A stretch of 8,223 nucleotides of DNA from Candidatus Lambdaproteobacteria bacterium. GTDB lineage: Bacteria; SAR324; NAC60-12. The notes below the pieces were generated by a model that saw only the letters and a program-made list of their open reading frames with translations, ran no database searches and was not told where the DNA came from. Shown here one piece after another: positions 1 through 7,368 of the stretch. Each line of letters starts with the position of its first letter. The first letter of the stretch is position 1. Made by a program: the position numbers and the translations under genes. The stretch covers positions 1 to 8,223 of the forward strand of contig DTUH01000246.1 in NCBI GenBank assembly GCA_012964265.1, written 5' to 3'.

Positions 1-264
1 ACCTGGGTTAAATATAAACCTGAACAAGCACACAAAAAAGTACTCATTGTGGATGACGTTTGTGATGGAGGTGAAACATTCCATAAAATTCTTGAGGAAA
101 TCAAAGAATTTTGTCAGGAACCTCAATTTGCTTCCCTCTGGTGGAACAATGAATGTGATTTTAAGCCGCATTTTTTTGCAAGACAAGTAGCAAAGGATTC
201 TGAAAATCTCTGGATTCATTTTCCATGGGAATTTGAAAACACACAAGAATACATTACGGATTAA
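1..264 (+). CDS. Purine (hypoxanthine/guanine/xanthine-type) phosphoribosyltransferase, C-terminal part; 5' end outside the window
   Basis: The reading frame is open from base 1 to the TAA at 262-264, so only the last 87 residues are seen and the true start lies upstream. Visible residues 14-24 (VLIVDDVCDGG) form the PRPP-binding loop of type I phosphoribosyltransferases: hydrophobic strand, two acidic residues, then a Gly-rich turn leading to a Thr. The tail contains a WIHFPWE stretch. FPWE near the C-terminus is typical of the COG2236-like purine phosphoribosyltransferases, which make nucleotides from free purine bases and PRPP in the cytoplasm. The stop lies 2 nt before the GMP reductase start, so the two are very likely co-transcribed, and that neighbour supports a purine rather than pyrimidine substrate. 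Exact base specificity cannot be read because the N-terminal half is missing. A phage-type PRPP synthetase, which also carries a DDxCDGG loop, is the main alternative, but the FPWE tail argues against it. An internal GTG at 49 is not a credible start because it falls inside the PRPP strand. Confidence 0.8.
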   Translation, partial: TWVKYKPEQAHKKVLIVDDVCDGGETFHKILEEIKEFCQEPQFASLWWNNECDFKPHFFARQVAKDSENLWIHFPWEFENTQEYITD

Positions 265-266
265 AA

Positions 267-1304
267 ATGCATATAGAAAAAGAAGTTAAATATGATTTTT
301 CAGACGTTCTCATTAAACCGAAACGCAGCTATTATACTTCCAGAAAAGAGGTTGATTTAGAAAGAAAATTTAAGTTCAAGTGGTCGAAACTAACCTGGAA
401 AGGGATTCCTGTTGTCGCTTCTAACATGGATACAGTCGGCACAATCGGCTCGGCTAAAGTTTTGAGCAAGTACAACACACTGACATGTTTGCACAAATTT
501 CATACTGCGGAAGAGTTGCTCAAGATTCCCAATAGTATCAAGAAAAATGTTGCCATTACAGTTGGAATCGCGGAAGGTTTGCAGATTTTGTATGAGCTGG
601 GTGAACGAGTAAAACTTTTTAATTTTATCTGCATTGATGTTGCCAACGGCTACACGGAACAGTTTTCAGATTTCATTAAGCAGGTTCGTGCTGAATTTGA
701 GAAAAAAATTATCATTGCCGGAAATGTTTGTACTCCTGAAATGACAGAGCAGTTGATTTTGTCAGGTGCCGATATCGTTAAAGTAGGAATTGGAGGCGGT
801 TCGGCATGTATAACCAGAAATGTAGCCGGTGTCGGAATTCCTCAACTGAGCGCTGTAATCGATTGTTCAGACGCCGCGCACGGGATTGGGGGGATGGTTA
901 TGTCCGACGGCGGTTGTACGTGTTCCGGTGACATCAGTAAGGCTTTTGGAGCAAATGCTGATTTTGTGATGCTGGGCGGATTGTTGGCAGGACATGATGA
1001 GAATAGTGAGACCATTACGGAAAATAAAAGTACAGGTGAAAAAACCGTTGAATTTTATGGAATGGCAAGCAGCTTTGCCCTTGAGAAATATTACAGAGAG
1101 AACAAGGGTAAAGATTATAAAGCGAGTGAGGGGAAGCTGGTGAAAATCCCGTACAAGGGCGCATTGGAAGATACACTGCTAGATCTGCTGGGCGGTGTCA
1201 GGAGTACGTGTACATATATTGGAGCAAAAAAAATAAAAGACATTTCCAAATGTACAACTTTTGTCTGTGTGAATAACCAGCTGAACAATATTTATACATA
1301 GAGT
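267..1304 (+). CDS. guaC: GMP reductase
   Basis: This 344-residue protein aligns by eye with E. coli GuaC (347 residues) over its whole length. GMP reductase converts GMP to IMP and ammonia with NADPH, in the cytoplasm, returning guanine nucleotides to the IMP branch point. Family landmarks include FSDVLIKPKRS (11-21), ASNMDTVGT (51-59), the catalytic loop with Cys181 and Thr183, PQLSAVIDCSDAAHG (192-206), the phosphate-binding MSDGGCTCSGD (212-222), DFVMLGGLLAGHDE (232-245), FYGM (263-266) and Glu288 in YKASEGK. Cys181, Thr183 and Glu288 correspond to the catalytic Cys, Thr and Glu of characterised GMP reductases. No CBS-domain insert is present, which separates it from typical IMP dehydrogenase. 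The loop is unusual: GGGSACITR in place of the usual GPGSVCTTR. The ATG at 267 follows the upstream stop by 2 nt and has no strong Shine-Dalgarno, suggesting translational coupling. The coding region ends in TAG at 1299-1301. Confidence 0.93.
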
Positions 1305-1318
1305 CCGACAGAAAAAGT

Positions 1319-2524
1319 TTGGTTATGGAGCACCTTATTTCAATTCAAAACGGCAGGAAACAAAGCTCAATTTTTTCTGCAGCTGAAATGGAAAACCGTT
1401 TGGCCAAGTTAAGGTCAGAAATGGAAACAGAAAAAGTGGATGCCGTTTTTTTTACATCCATCCATAACATCAATTATTACAATCACTTTGTTTATTGCTC
1501 ATTCGGGCGTCCTTATGGTTTGGTGGTAACGCAGGATAAACTCAAGTCTATAACCGCGAATATTGACGGCGGGCAACCATGGAGGCGTGGTTTTGGTGAC
1601 AATATTATTTTCACGGATTGGGAACGTGATAATTATTTCAGGGCTATCCAGCATGAAATAGCGAATTCCGGACGTGTTGGAATTGAGTATGATCACATCA
1701 ATCTGGAAAACCTGAAAAAGCTTCAGGATGCTCTTCCTGACGCCGAACTGGTTGACATTTCAAAAATGACAATGCGGCAGCGGATGGTTAAATCCGCGGA
1801 AGAAATAGAATTGATCCGGAATGGTGCTCAAGTGGGTGATATTGGTGGAGCGGCATGTGTGGAGGCAATCGGGGAAGGCGTTCCGGAACATGAAGTTGCT
1901 CTGCATTCCACCCGGACGATGGTACGGGAAATTGCAAAACGCTATCCGGAAAGTGACATAATGGATACCTGGACCTGGTTTCAATCCGGAATCAATACCG
2001 ATGGTGCTCACAATCCTGTCAGTACCCGCAAAATTCAAAAAGGGGACATTCTAAGCCTGAATTGTTTTCCGATGATTGGAGGCTATTACACGGCTTTAGA
2101 GAGGACTTTATTTTTTGATCATGCATCAGAGCGTCATCTAGAAATTTGGGAGGCCAATGTCGAGGTGCACCGGCGTGGTCTGGAACTAATTAAACCCGGG
2201 GTACGATGTTGTGATATCGCGGAGGAACTGAATGAGATATTTATAAGACATGATTTGCTGCAATACCGGACTTTTGGTTATGGACATTCCTTCGGTACAC
2301 TTTCTCATTACTACGGACGTGAGGCGGGACTGGAATTACGTGAGGATATTGAAACTGTCCTGGAACCGAACATGGTTGTCTCAATTGAACCAATGGTAAT
2401 GCTTCCGGAAACTCTGCCTGGCGCCGGAGGTTATCGTGAACACGATATTCTTGTTGTGACAGAAGATGGTGCTGAAAATATCACCGGGTTCCCATTTGGT
2501 CCGGAATACAATATTATCAGCTAA
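1319..2524 (+). CDS. Creatinase (creatine amidinohydrolase)
   Basis: This protein of 399-401 residues matches Pseudomonas putida creatinase (403 residues) almost end to end. Creatinase hydrolyses creatine to sarcosine and urea; it has the pita-bread fold of M24 peptidases but needs no metal. Counting from the TTG at 1319, key residues are present: Arg64 (SFGRPY), catalytic His231 (GINTDGAHNP), Glu261 (YYTALERT), Arg334 (YYGREAG), Glu357 (VSIEPM) and His375 (GYREHD). Nearly invariant creatinase blocks such as NIDGGQPWRR, MDTWTWFQSGIN and QYRTFGYGHSFGTLSHYYG distinguish it from prolidase or Xaa-Pro aminopeptidase. Two starts are possible: TTG at 1319 or ATG at 1325. A purine-rich GAAAAAG sits just upstream of the TTG and 7-8 nt before the ATG, so I favour the ATG, giving 399 residues. 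It lies about 20 nt downstream of guaC on the same strand with no intervening terminator, so it probably belongs to the same operon. A sarcosine-degrading or urea-using partner is not visible here. Confidence 0.94.
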   Translation: MVMEHLISIQNGRKQSSIFSAAEMENRLAKLRSEMETEKVDAVFFTSIHNINYYNHFVYCSFGRPYGLVVTQDKLKSITANIDGGQPWRRGFGDNIIFTDWERDNYFRAIQHEIANSGRVGIEYDHINLENLKKLQDALPDAELVDISKMTMRQRMVKSAEEIELIRNGAQVGDIGGAACVEAIGEGVPEHEVALHSTRTMVREIAKRYPESDIMDTWTWFQSGINTDGAHNPVSTRKIQKGDILSLNCFPMIGGYYTALERTLFFDHASERHLEIWEANVEVHRRGLELIKPGVRCCDIAEELNEIFIRHDLLQYRTFGYGHSFGTLSHYYGREAGLELREDIETVLEPNMVVSIEPMVMLPETLPGAGGYREHDILVVTEDGAENITGFPFGPEYNIIS

Positions 2525-2538
2525 AATCTGATGCAGTT

Positions 2539-2895
2539 TTACAGAAACTCTGTTAAAGATTTCCCGCTGACTATTATGGTCGTGTGTTCGTCTGCAACTG
2601 CTGCTTTTGAGTTACTTACACTATGCGTTTCCTGTGGCAGTTTATTTTTCAATGCTGCCGGACGTTCCTTCCAAAATGTAAGAGTCAGATAAAAACCCAT
2701 CAAACCACCCATCATTAAAATTCCAGCAACCACAATTTGGGATGAACCACCCAACTCTGCGAACATCCATAACGCGGGTAGAAATCCACCAAGAGGATAT
2801 TGTTCGGAGTTGGAGGCATTGATCAGCACCATGCTGATAATCGAAAAGAAGGCCCCTGTTCCCGCGCCTATAAGAAAAATGTTTAATGTTTCCAT
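2539..2895 (-). CDS. Small two-helix membrane protein of unknown function
   Basis: I do not recognise this 118-residue protein. It shows two hydrophobic segments, about residues 5-26 and 52-74. They are joined by a roughly 25-residue loop rich in Gly and Pro (YPLGGFLPALW, ELGGSS). A charged, hydrophilic tail of about 44 residues follows, with KERPAALKNK just after helix 2. The composition and the short charged stretch after the second helix fit a real inner-membrane protein. The ATG at 2893-2895 is preceded on its own strand by a weak purine run (TTAAGAAATATC). It is convergent with creatinase, with only 14 nt between their stops, and divergent from the ABC operon, so it is probably a single-gene unit. 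The open frame of over 350 bases in an otherwise AT-rich neighbourhood, plus coherent topology, are the reasons to call it. No conserved functional motif is visible. Confidence 0.6.
   Translation of the reverse strand: METLNIFLIGAGTGAFFSIISMVLINASNSEQYPLGGFLPALWMFAELGGSSQIVVAGILMMGGLMGFYLTLTFWKERPAALKNKLPQETHSVSNSKAAVADEHTTIIVSGKSLTEFL
2541..2557. terminator. Weak inverted repeat at the convergent creatinase/membrane-protein junction
   Basis: ACAGA (2541-2545) and TCTGT (2549-2553) form a 5-bp stem around AAC. It extends after one mismatch by TTT/AAA on the outside. T and A runs flank both sides, so it could act weakly for either strand. It overlaps the last codons of the minus-strand gene. 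The stem is short and GC-poor, so a terminator role is only a guess. Confidence 0.25.
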
Positions 2896-3139
2896 GATAT
2901 TTCTTAAAAATGGAGTGAAAATACTTCTCTATAAAAATAACAGTAACTACGACAATTCCAAGTTAAAAACAATATGCTGCAAAAGTAAAAATTTAAGTGG
3001 TCTAATTTTGACAGTTGTGATTCTGACGATACAAAATGATACTAAAAAAAGCCCGTCATAATTTGATTTCAGTTAGTGGTTTTTGTAAACTTAAAACATA
3101 AATTTTCAACAAACAAACAAAAAATATGCAGACATTATT
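2896..3139. other. AT-rich divergent intergenic region
   Basis: This 244-nt spacer separates the minus-strand membrane protein from the plus-strand ABC operon and must carry the promoters for both. It is AT-rich, with an A-rich stretch (AACAAACAAACAAAAAA, about 3109-3125) just before the ABC operon. No tRNA, riboswitch-like structure or convincing coding frame was seen. The last bases contain a five-codon ORF described separately. Confidence 0.5.
3063..3091 (+). promoter_or_regulatory. Candidate sigma70-type promoter for the ABC operon
   Basis: TTGATT (3063-3068) and TAAACT (3086-3091) are separated by 17 nt, each matching the -35/-10 consensus at four of six positions. They lie about 50 nt upstream of the ATPase start, an appropriate distance. 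AT-rich DNA yields such matches easily, so this is tentative. Confidence 0.3.
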
Positions 3140-3143
3140 ATGA
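3126..3143 (+). other. Five-codon upstream ORF overlapping the ABC ATPase start
   Basis: ATG at 3126-3128 opens a minimal frame encoding MQTLL and ends with TGA at 3141-3143. That stop overlaps the ATPase start ATG (3140-3142) in an ATGA arrangement. No clear Shine-Dalgarno precedes either start. It could couple initiation of the ATPase to a short leader, or it could be chance. Confidence 0.2.
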
Positions 3144-3802
3144 TTCTTGAAATAAAGGGGCTCGATAAATCTTTCCCACAGGCGGGTCACGGCCGAGTTG
3201 AGGTCCTGAAAAATTTAAATCTTGAAGTCCACGAAGGAGAGAAGGTAGCGGTAGTTGGACAATCCGGAAGCGGTAAATCTACCCTTTTGTCTTTGTTGGC
3301 CGGATTGGACCGCCAATCTTCTGGATCACTTCGTTTACGCGGGCAGGAAATTTCCGCAATGAGTGAAAAAAAACTGACGCAATTCCGTGCAGAGAACATA
3401 GGAATAATTTTTCAGCAATTTTATTTGATGCCGCATCTGACGGCATTGGAAAATGTCAGTCTGCCCTTGGAAATGTTTGGTCACAAAGATAGCCAGGAAC
3501 GTGCCCAGGAAGCCCTGCAGCAAGTAGGATTGGCTGAGCGTGAAACACACTTTCCACATCAACTCAGTGGTGGTGAATCACAAAGAGTCGCCATCGCCAG
3601 AGCAATCGTCATCCGTCCTGCAATCCTGCTTGCAGACGAACCTACCGGAAATCTGGACAATGCAACCGGCGTACAGGTTGCCAATCTGCTTTTTGATCTT
3701 GTGCAAACGACAGGCATGACCTTGTTGCTGGTAACACACAACACCGAATTGGCGCAACGCTGCTCAAGACAAATGACCCTTCATTCCGGAACTTTTCAAT
3801 GA
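3140..3802 (+). CDS. ybbA: ABC transporter ATP-binding protein, YbbA/LolD/MacB family
   Basis: This 220-residue protein is a complete nucleotide-binding subunit, close in length and sequence to E. coli YbbA (228 residues). Walker A is GQSGSGKST (40-48), the Q-loop glutamine is at 92 (FQQF), the signature is LSGGE (142-146), Walker B is ILLADE (162-167) with catalytic Glu167, and the H-loop His is at 200 (LLVTH). The order and spacing are those of the MacB/LolD/FtsE subgroup, including the typical NLDNATG after Walker B. It should act at the cytoplasmic face of the inner membrane, powering the permease encoded immediately downstream. Members of this group usually drive conformational work or envelope substrate handling rather than classic import. 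Its stop overlaps the permease start in ATGA, a sign of translational coupling. The ATG at 3140 is chosen because MILEIKGLDKSF matches the family N-terminus, although no good Shine-Dalgarno precedes it. LolD is the alternative name, but the partner points to YbbA. Confidence 0.9.
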   Translation: MILEIKGLDKSFPQAGHGRVEVLKNLNLEVHEGEKVAVVGQSGSGKSTLLSLLAGLDRQSSGSLRLRGQEISAMSEKKLTQFRAENIGIIFQQFYLMPHLTALENVSLPLEMFGHKDSQERAQEALQQVGLAERETHFPHQLSGGESQRVAIARAIVIRPAILLADEPTGNLDNATGVQVANLLFDLVQTTGMTLLLVTHNTELAQRCSRQMTLHSGTFQ

Positions 3803-6390
3803 AAAATCCGTCGCCCTTTTTCTGGTCTAAACTGGCCTTGCGGGAGTTGCTGAATAATCGCCGTTTCAGTCTCTTTTTTCTTTTCAATCTCGCCCTGGGA
3901 CTTGCAGGATTCATTGCTTTGGACTCCTTCAAAGAATCGCTGGACAATCATTTGGGACAAAACTCACAAGCGATTCTAGGCGCAGATGTCGCGCTGACCA
4001 GTTATCTGCCGTTTGAGGAAAAAACTTTAAATATTCTTGAAGCAAAGTTTCCGGAAAACACCTTATCCACCCGTAAAACAAGTCTGTTTACGATGGTGGC
4101 GACTAAGGATCAATCCCGATTGGTGCAGATCACAGGTATTGAGGAAGGATTTCCGTTTTATGGAAAAATGGTTTTGAAGAACAAAGGTGTCGTCGATCCG
4201 GAAAACATGAGGCAAAGTCTGGCTCTTTCCGGCGAAGCCTGGGCCTATCCGGAACTGTTGTTCATGCTGAACCTCAAAATAGGCGGAAGTATCAAAATTG
4301 GAGAGCAGAGTTTCAGGATTGCAGACACCGTAATTGATGATCCAAGCAGTTCATTTTCATCTTTCGGACTTGCTCCACGAGTTTATCTCGGTTTTTCACA
4401 AATGGAGGAAACTGGACTGTTGACCAAAAAAAGTCGAGTCAGTTATCAGCGTTTGTACCGTCTTACGGAAGGTACTGACCTGGCCGGACTTGTGGTAAAA
4501 CTGCAAAATCAAATAAATAATTTTGACGGCTCAGATTCAAAAATCAGAATCCTGACTCATAAAAGAGCCGGAAACAATTTGGGGCGTTTGCTGGGCTATC
4601 TAAATGATTATTTAGGGCTTGTTGCCATGATCGCAGTTTTTCTGGCAGGAATCGGCGCGGCTTATCTTTTTCGTAATTATCTGGTTCATCGTTTCCGTGA
4701 AATGTCGATTTTGATGAGTTTGGGTGCCACCCGTCAGCAAACATATCGCATGGTGTTGTGGCAACTGGTATTTTTGGGAACAGGTGCGGCCTTAATTGCG
4801 ATTATCATGTCATTGGGTATTTTGCCTCTTTTACCTTTGCTGCTGAAACAATTCCTTCCCCATGGTTTTGAAACGCAGATAAATCTAAGCAGCCTGCTTT
4901 TTGCGCTTGTTCTGGGCGCTGTTGGTAGTTTGGTTTTTTGCCTGCCGGTTTTGTCACGAATCCGCACTGTACAACCGCTTCAGCTTTTTCATGAAAATAT
5001 CGGAGATCAAGCTGTGAATGATACGTTTTGGCGTCAAGTCTTGAGTTATCTTCCGCTGCTGGTTTTGTCCTGGGGTTTGTCTGTCTGGCAGTCTCACTCC
5101 TGGATTGTGGGCAGCGCTTTCGTGGGCATGCTGCTGAGTTCTATTCTGTTGTTAGGCGCTTTAGCCTGGGGCATTTTGGCTTTGGCCGGAAAATTAAGTC
5201 AGACTTCCGGAAGCACAATGAAGCGTCTGGCATTCCGGAATTTGCAGCGAAACCGTAGCGGAGCAATTTCCTGTTTTCTGGCACTGGCTCTGGGGACATT
5301 ATTGATCAATTTAATTCCGCAAATTTATCAGGGATTGCAGGAAGAAGTTTCACGTCCGGATGATTTCCGAATTCCCAGCCTGTTTTTATTTGACATTCAG
5401 CCGGAACAAATGGGACCGCTCCGGAAAACATTGTCTGAGGAAAAAGTACACCTGAATTATCTCTCGCCAATGGTGCGCGCGCGTTTGGAAAAAGTGAACG
5501 GTAAAAGCTTTGAAGCTAATATTGAAGAAGTTGCCATGACTCGTGAACAGGAGAGTCGGCAACATTTCCGCAGACACAACCTCAATCTTTCTTATCGTAC
5601 CGAACTTTCCGATTCCGAGCAGATTGTTTCCGGTCGTCGGTTGGCATCGAGTTACGATTGGGATTCCGGAAAACCCGCGGAAATTTCTTTGGAAGTTCGT
5701 TATTCAGAAAGAATGAGTTTTAAATTAGGTGATTTGCTGACTTTTAATGTGCAGGAAGTTACGGTCGAAGCAATCGTCACCAACTTCCGGCGAGTGCAGT
5801 GGAATAGTTTTCAACCAAATTTTCTCATTCTTTTTCAACCCGGAGTTTTAGAAGAAGCTCCCGGAACATTTTTAGGTTCAATCGGCGGCTTGGACTCTTC
5901 ACGCAGGCTGAGTGTACAAAACCGGATTGTCAAGGATTTCCCCAATGTTTCCGTAATCGATGTGACACGCATGGTGGGGCGTGTGTTAAAAATTTCAGAT
6001 CAAATGGTTTTGGCGCTCAGGTTAATGGCCTATCTTTCCATTTTGGCCGGATTGGTGGTTGTCTTTTCAATTGCTCGTCATGAAGTTGAAGGACGGCTTT
6101 GGGAACTGAATCTGCTTAAAGTCCTGGGCGCCAGATTTTCCGACATCCAAAGGATGATTCAAATTGAATTTACGGTACTGGGAATATTTGCCGGATTATT
6201 CGGAGTTGCGGTCAGTTTAATAATGTCTTATGGAATTGCCTGGTGGTTTTTTGAAAACCTCTGGAAATGGACCTGGCAAACAAGTTTAGCCAGCATTATC
6301 GGAGTTACAGCATTAAGCGTTGGGGTTGCATGGCTGGCAACGCAGCGTACTCTGAGAAGTTCTCCCCTTTCTTTGTTGAGGTGTGCTTGA
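3799..6390 (+). CDS. ybbP: ABC transporter permease, YbbP-type (FtsX/MacB-like domains)
   Basis: This 863-residue inner-membrane protein resembles E. coli YbbP (about 804 residues) along its length. About ten hydrophobic segments can be placed: 23-41, 271-291, 319-342, 362-383, 415-430, 434-462, 487-507, 735-758, 791-812 and 829-848. Two large soluble, presumably periplasmic, domains lie at about 42-270 and 508-734. FtsX-type signatures sit after membrane segments 2 and 8, in cytoplasmic loops that would contact the ATPase: EMSILMSLGATRQQ (301-314) and LWELNLLKVLGARFSDIQ (768-784). YbbP-like blocks include SPMVRARLEKVNGK, PAEISLEVRYSERMSFKLGD and FRRVQWNSFQPNF. It forms a two-gene operon with the ATPase through an ATGA overlap. 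The E. coli neighbour tesA is not beside it here. The substrate of YbbAP systems is not settled; a role in lipid or envelope-associated substrate handling is inference from the MacB superfamily. It is somewhat longer than E. coli YbbP. The C-terminus (SPLSLLRCA) looks complete. Confidence 0.9.
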   Translation: MKNPSPFFWSKLALRELLNNRRFSLFFLFNLALGLAGFIALDSFKESLDNHLGQNSQAILGADVALTSYLPFEEKTLNILEAKFPENTLSTRKTSLFTMVATKDQSRLVQITGIEEGFPFYGKMVLKNKGVVDPENMRQSLALSGEAWAYPELLFMLNLKIGGSIKIGEQSFRIADTVIDDPSSSFSSFGLAPRVYLGFSQMEETGLLTKKSRVSYQRLYRLTEGTDLAGLVVKLQNQINNFDGSDSKIRILTHKRAGNNLGRLLGYLNDYLGLVAMIAVFLAGIGAAYLFRNYLVHRFREMSILMSLGATRQQTYRMVLWQLVFLGTGAALIAIIMSLGILPLLPLLLKQFLPHGFETQINLSSLLFALVLGAVGSLVFCLPVLSRIRTVQPLQLFHENIGDQAVNDTFWRQVLSYLPLLVLSWGLSVWQSHSWIVGSAFVGMLLSSILLLGALAWGILALAGKLSQTSGSTMKRLAFRNLQRNRSGAISCFLALALGTLLINLIPQIYQGLQEEVSRPDDFRIPSLFLFDIQPEQMGPLRKTLSEEKVHLNYLSPMVRARLEKVNGKSFEANIEEVAMTREQESRQHFRRHNLNLSYRTELSDSEQIVSGRRLASSYDWDSGKPAEISLEVRYSERMSFKLGDLLTFNVQEVTVEAIVTNFRRVQWNSFQPNFLILFQPGVLEEAPGTFLGSIGGLDSSRRLSVQNRIVKDFPNVSVIDVTRMVGRVLKISDQMVLALRLMAYLSILAGLVVVFSIARHEVEGRLWELNLLKVLGARFSDIQRMIQIEFTVLGIFAGLFGVAVSLIMSYGIAWWFFENLWKWTWQTSLASIIGVTALSVGVAWLATQRTLRSSPLSLLRCA

Positions 6391-6659
6391 TTTTTTCTAA
6401 GCGGCAGCATTTAATGCCGTAATGTATTTAAAGCGTATTGACAGGTGAGCTTGAGATCAAAGGAAAAATTCTCGGTGAGAGGCTGTTATTTACAGTCAGT
6501 CTTTAAGTGTTTTTACCGATAATTTTGTAAATATTTTTCAAATATAGTTAATAAAAGTTGACTATAATTATGTTTCAAGCGTCTCATCATGGTATGGGAA
6601 TGATATTAAACCTTGTTTATAAGAGAAAAATATAAATCTTAATGAATTAATAGATCATA
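6391..6659. other. AT-rich convergent intergenic region
   Basis: This 269-nt stretch lies between the converging permease and histidine phosphatase genes. Beyond the hairpin at 6402-6419 it holds only short AT-rich inverted repeats, for example TTAAT-GA-ATTAA near 6638-6649 and TTATA/TATAA near 6617-6635. A perfect TATAAT occurs at 6563-6568 without a matching -35. No gene or RNA was recognised. Confidence 0.45.
6402..6419 (+). terminator. Possible weak hairpin after the ABC operon
   Basis: CGGCA (6402-6406) and TGCCG (6415-6419) form a 5-bp GC-rich stem with an 8-nt loop, starting 12 nt after the permease stop. No T-run follows it on the plus strand; the T-run at 6391-6396 precedes it. A rho-independent terminator is therefore not well supported, though the hairpin could protect the 3' end of the transcript. 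Confidence 0.25.
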
Positions 6660-7364
6660 TTATTCAAACAAAATCTTCTTAGATTCTTCAGTTTTTGTGT
6701 TGTAAGCAACAGCCCCACCACTATCAACATTAATTCCGGTCATGGCCGAAATTGTACCATAATGAGTAACCATCAAAAAAATCTTTTTCTCATTTTTTAA
6801 CTTTATTAAAATGTTTTTTAGTTTTGAAAGAGAGATTTCTTTTTTATATATTCCTTTGAAACCTGAATTTAATGAGGGTTCTGGGATAATCTCACCAAGT
6901 TTGAGAAGTTGTGCAGTTTCCAGACAACGGCACCATTGGCTTGAATAAATTTTTTTAAAGCTAATTCCTTTTTCAAAAAATTTTTCACCTATCATTGCTG
7001 CCTGCTTCCTCCCAATTGAACTCAGGTTACGTTGGGTTGAGCAATCATCAATTTTGAATTTATCAGGTTCCCCATTAGCATCAAAACCTGGTGCCAAAGC
7101 ATGCCGAAGAAAAATTATGTTGCCATAAGGTTTTTCAGAATATTCTTCAAGAGTTAATTCCAAAGAATATCCCGATGAACTTATCAAAATTAAATATAAA
7201 AAGCAGAAACAAAAAGTTCTTTTAATGAAAGTTATTTTTTTGACAGTACATATTTTCTTCAATTTAAATTGCAGATTGGCTGTATCCAGTTGGACAATAG
7301 ATTTTAGAAATATCATTAAAATCCATTTATTTTGATGATATAAACGATCAGCAATATATTGCAT
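6660..7364 (-). CDS. Histidine phosphatase superfamily protein, exported or membrane-anchored
   Basis: This protein of up to 234 residues carries the branch 1 histidine phosphatase core. It shows FLRHALAPG (85-93) with Arg87 and the phospho-acceptor His88, DCSTQRNLSSIGRKQA (107-122), IYSSQWCRCLETAQLL (139-154) with Arg146 and Glu149, and VTHYGTISAMTG (199-210) with His201. The motif set (RHA, DCSTQRNLS, SQWCRCLETA, NSGF) fits a family of small exported phosphatases rather than phosphoglycerate mutase; the substrate is unknown. A Lys-rich stretch and hydrophobic segment (about 36-67, ending SSSGYS) look like a signal peptide or anchor. The ATG at 7364 has a good AGGGGG ribosome site, but would leave about 35 residues before that segment. 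An internal TTG at residue 35 would give a conventional signal peptide. The gene is strikingly AT-rich compared with its neighbours. It lies 123 nt downstream of fccB on the same strand; co-transcription is possible but unproven. Confidence 0.82.
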   Translation of the reverse strand: MQYIADRLYHQNKWILMIFLKSIVQLDTANLQFKLKKICTVKKITFIKRTFCFCFLYLILISSSGYSLELTLEEYSEKPYGNIIFLRHALAPGFDANGEPDKFKIDDCSTQRNLSSIGRKQAAMIGEKFFEKGISFKKIYSSQWCRCLETAQLLKLGEIIPEPSLNSGFKGIYKKEISLSKLKNILIKLKNEKKIFLMVTHYGTISAMTGINVDSGGAVAYNTKTEESKKILFE

Positions 7365-7368
7365 ATTT

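Noticed and set aside
1319..2524. Xaa-Pro aminopeptidase/prolidase reading of the M24-fold gene
   Set aside because: Sequence blocks and active-site residues match creatinase nearly throughout, and the enzyme's substrate-binding arginines are present.
2810..3061. 83-residue plus-strand frame spanning the start of the small membrane protein and the intergenic DNA
   Set aside because: It overlaps the opposite-strand gene, has a low-complexity AT-driven composition, and shows no domain or start signal.
3642..3947. 101-residue minus-strand frame across the ybbA/ybbP junction
   Set aside because: It is antisense to two conserved genes and Lys/Arg-rich from reverse-complemented codons, with no supporting evidence.
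5028..5258. 76-residue plus-strand frame inside ybbP
   Set aside because: It is an out-of-frame shadow of a permease segment whose main frame is clearly conserved.
6570..6635. 21-codon plus-strand ORF after a TATAAT in the convergent gap
   Set aside because: It has no ribosome site and no -35, the peptide is not recognisable, and such frames are frequent in AT-rich DNA.
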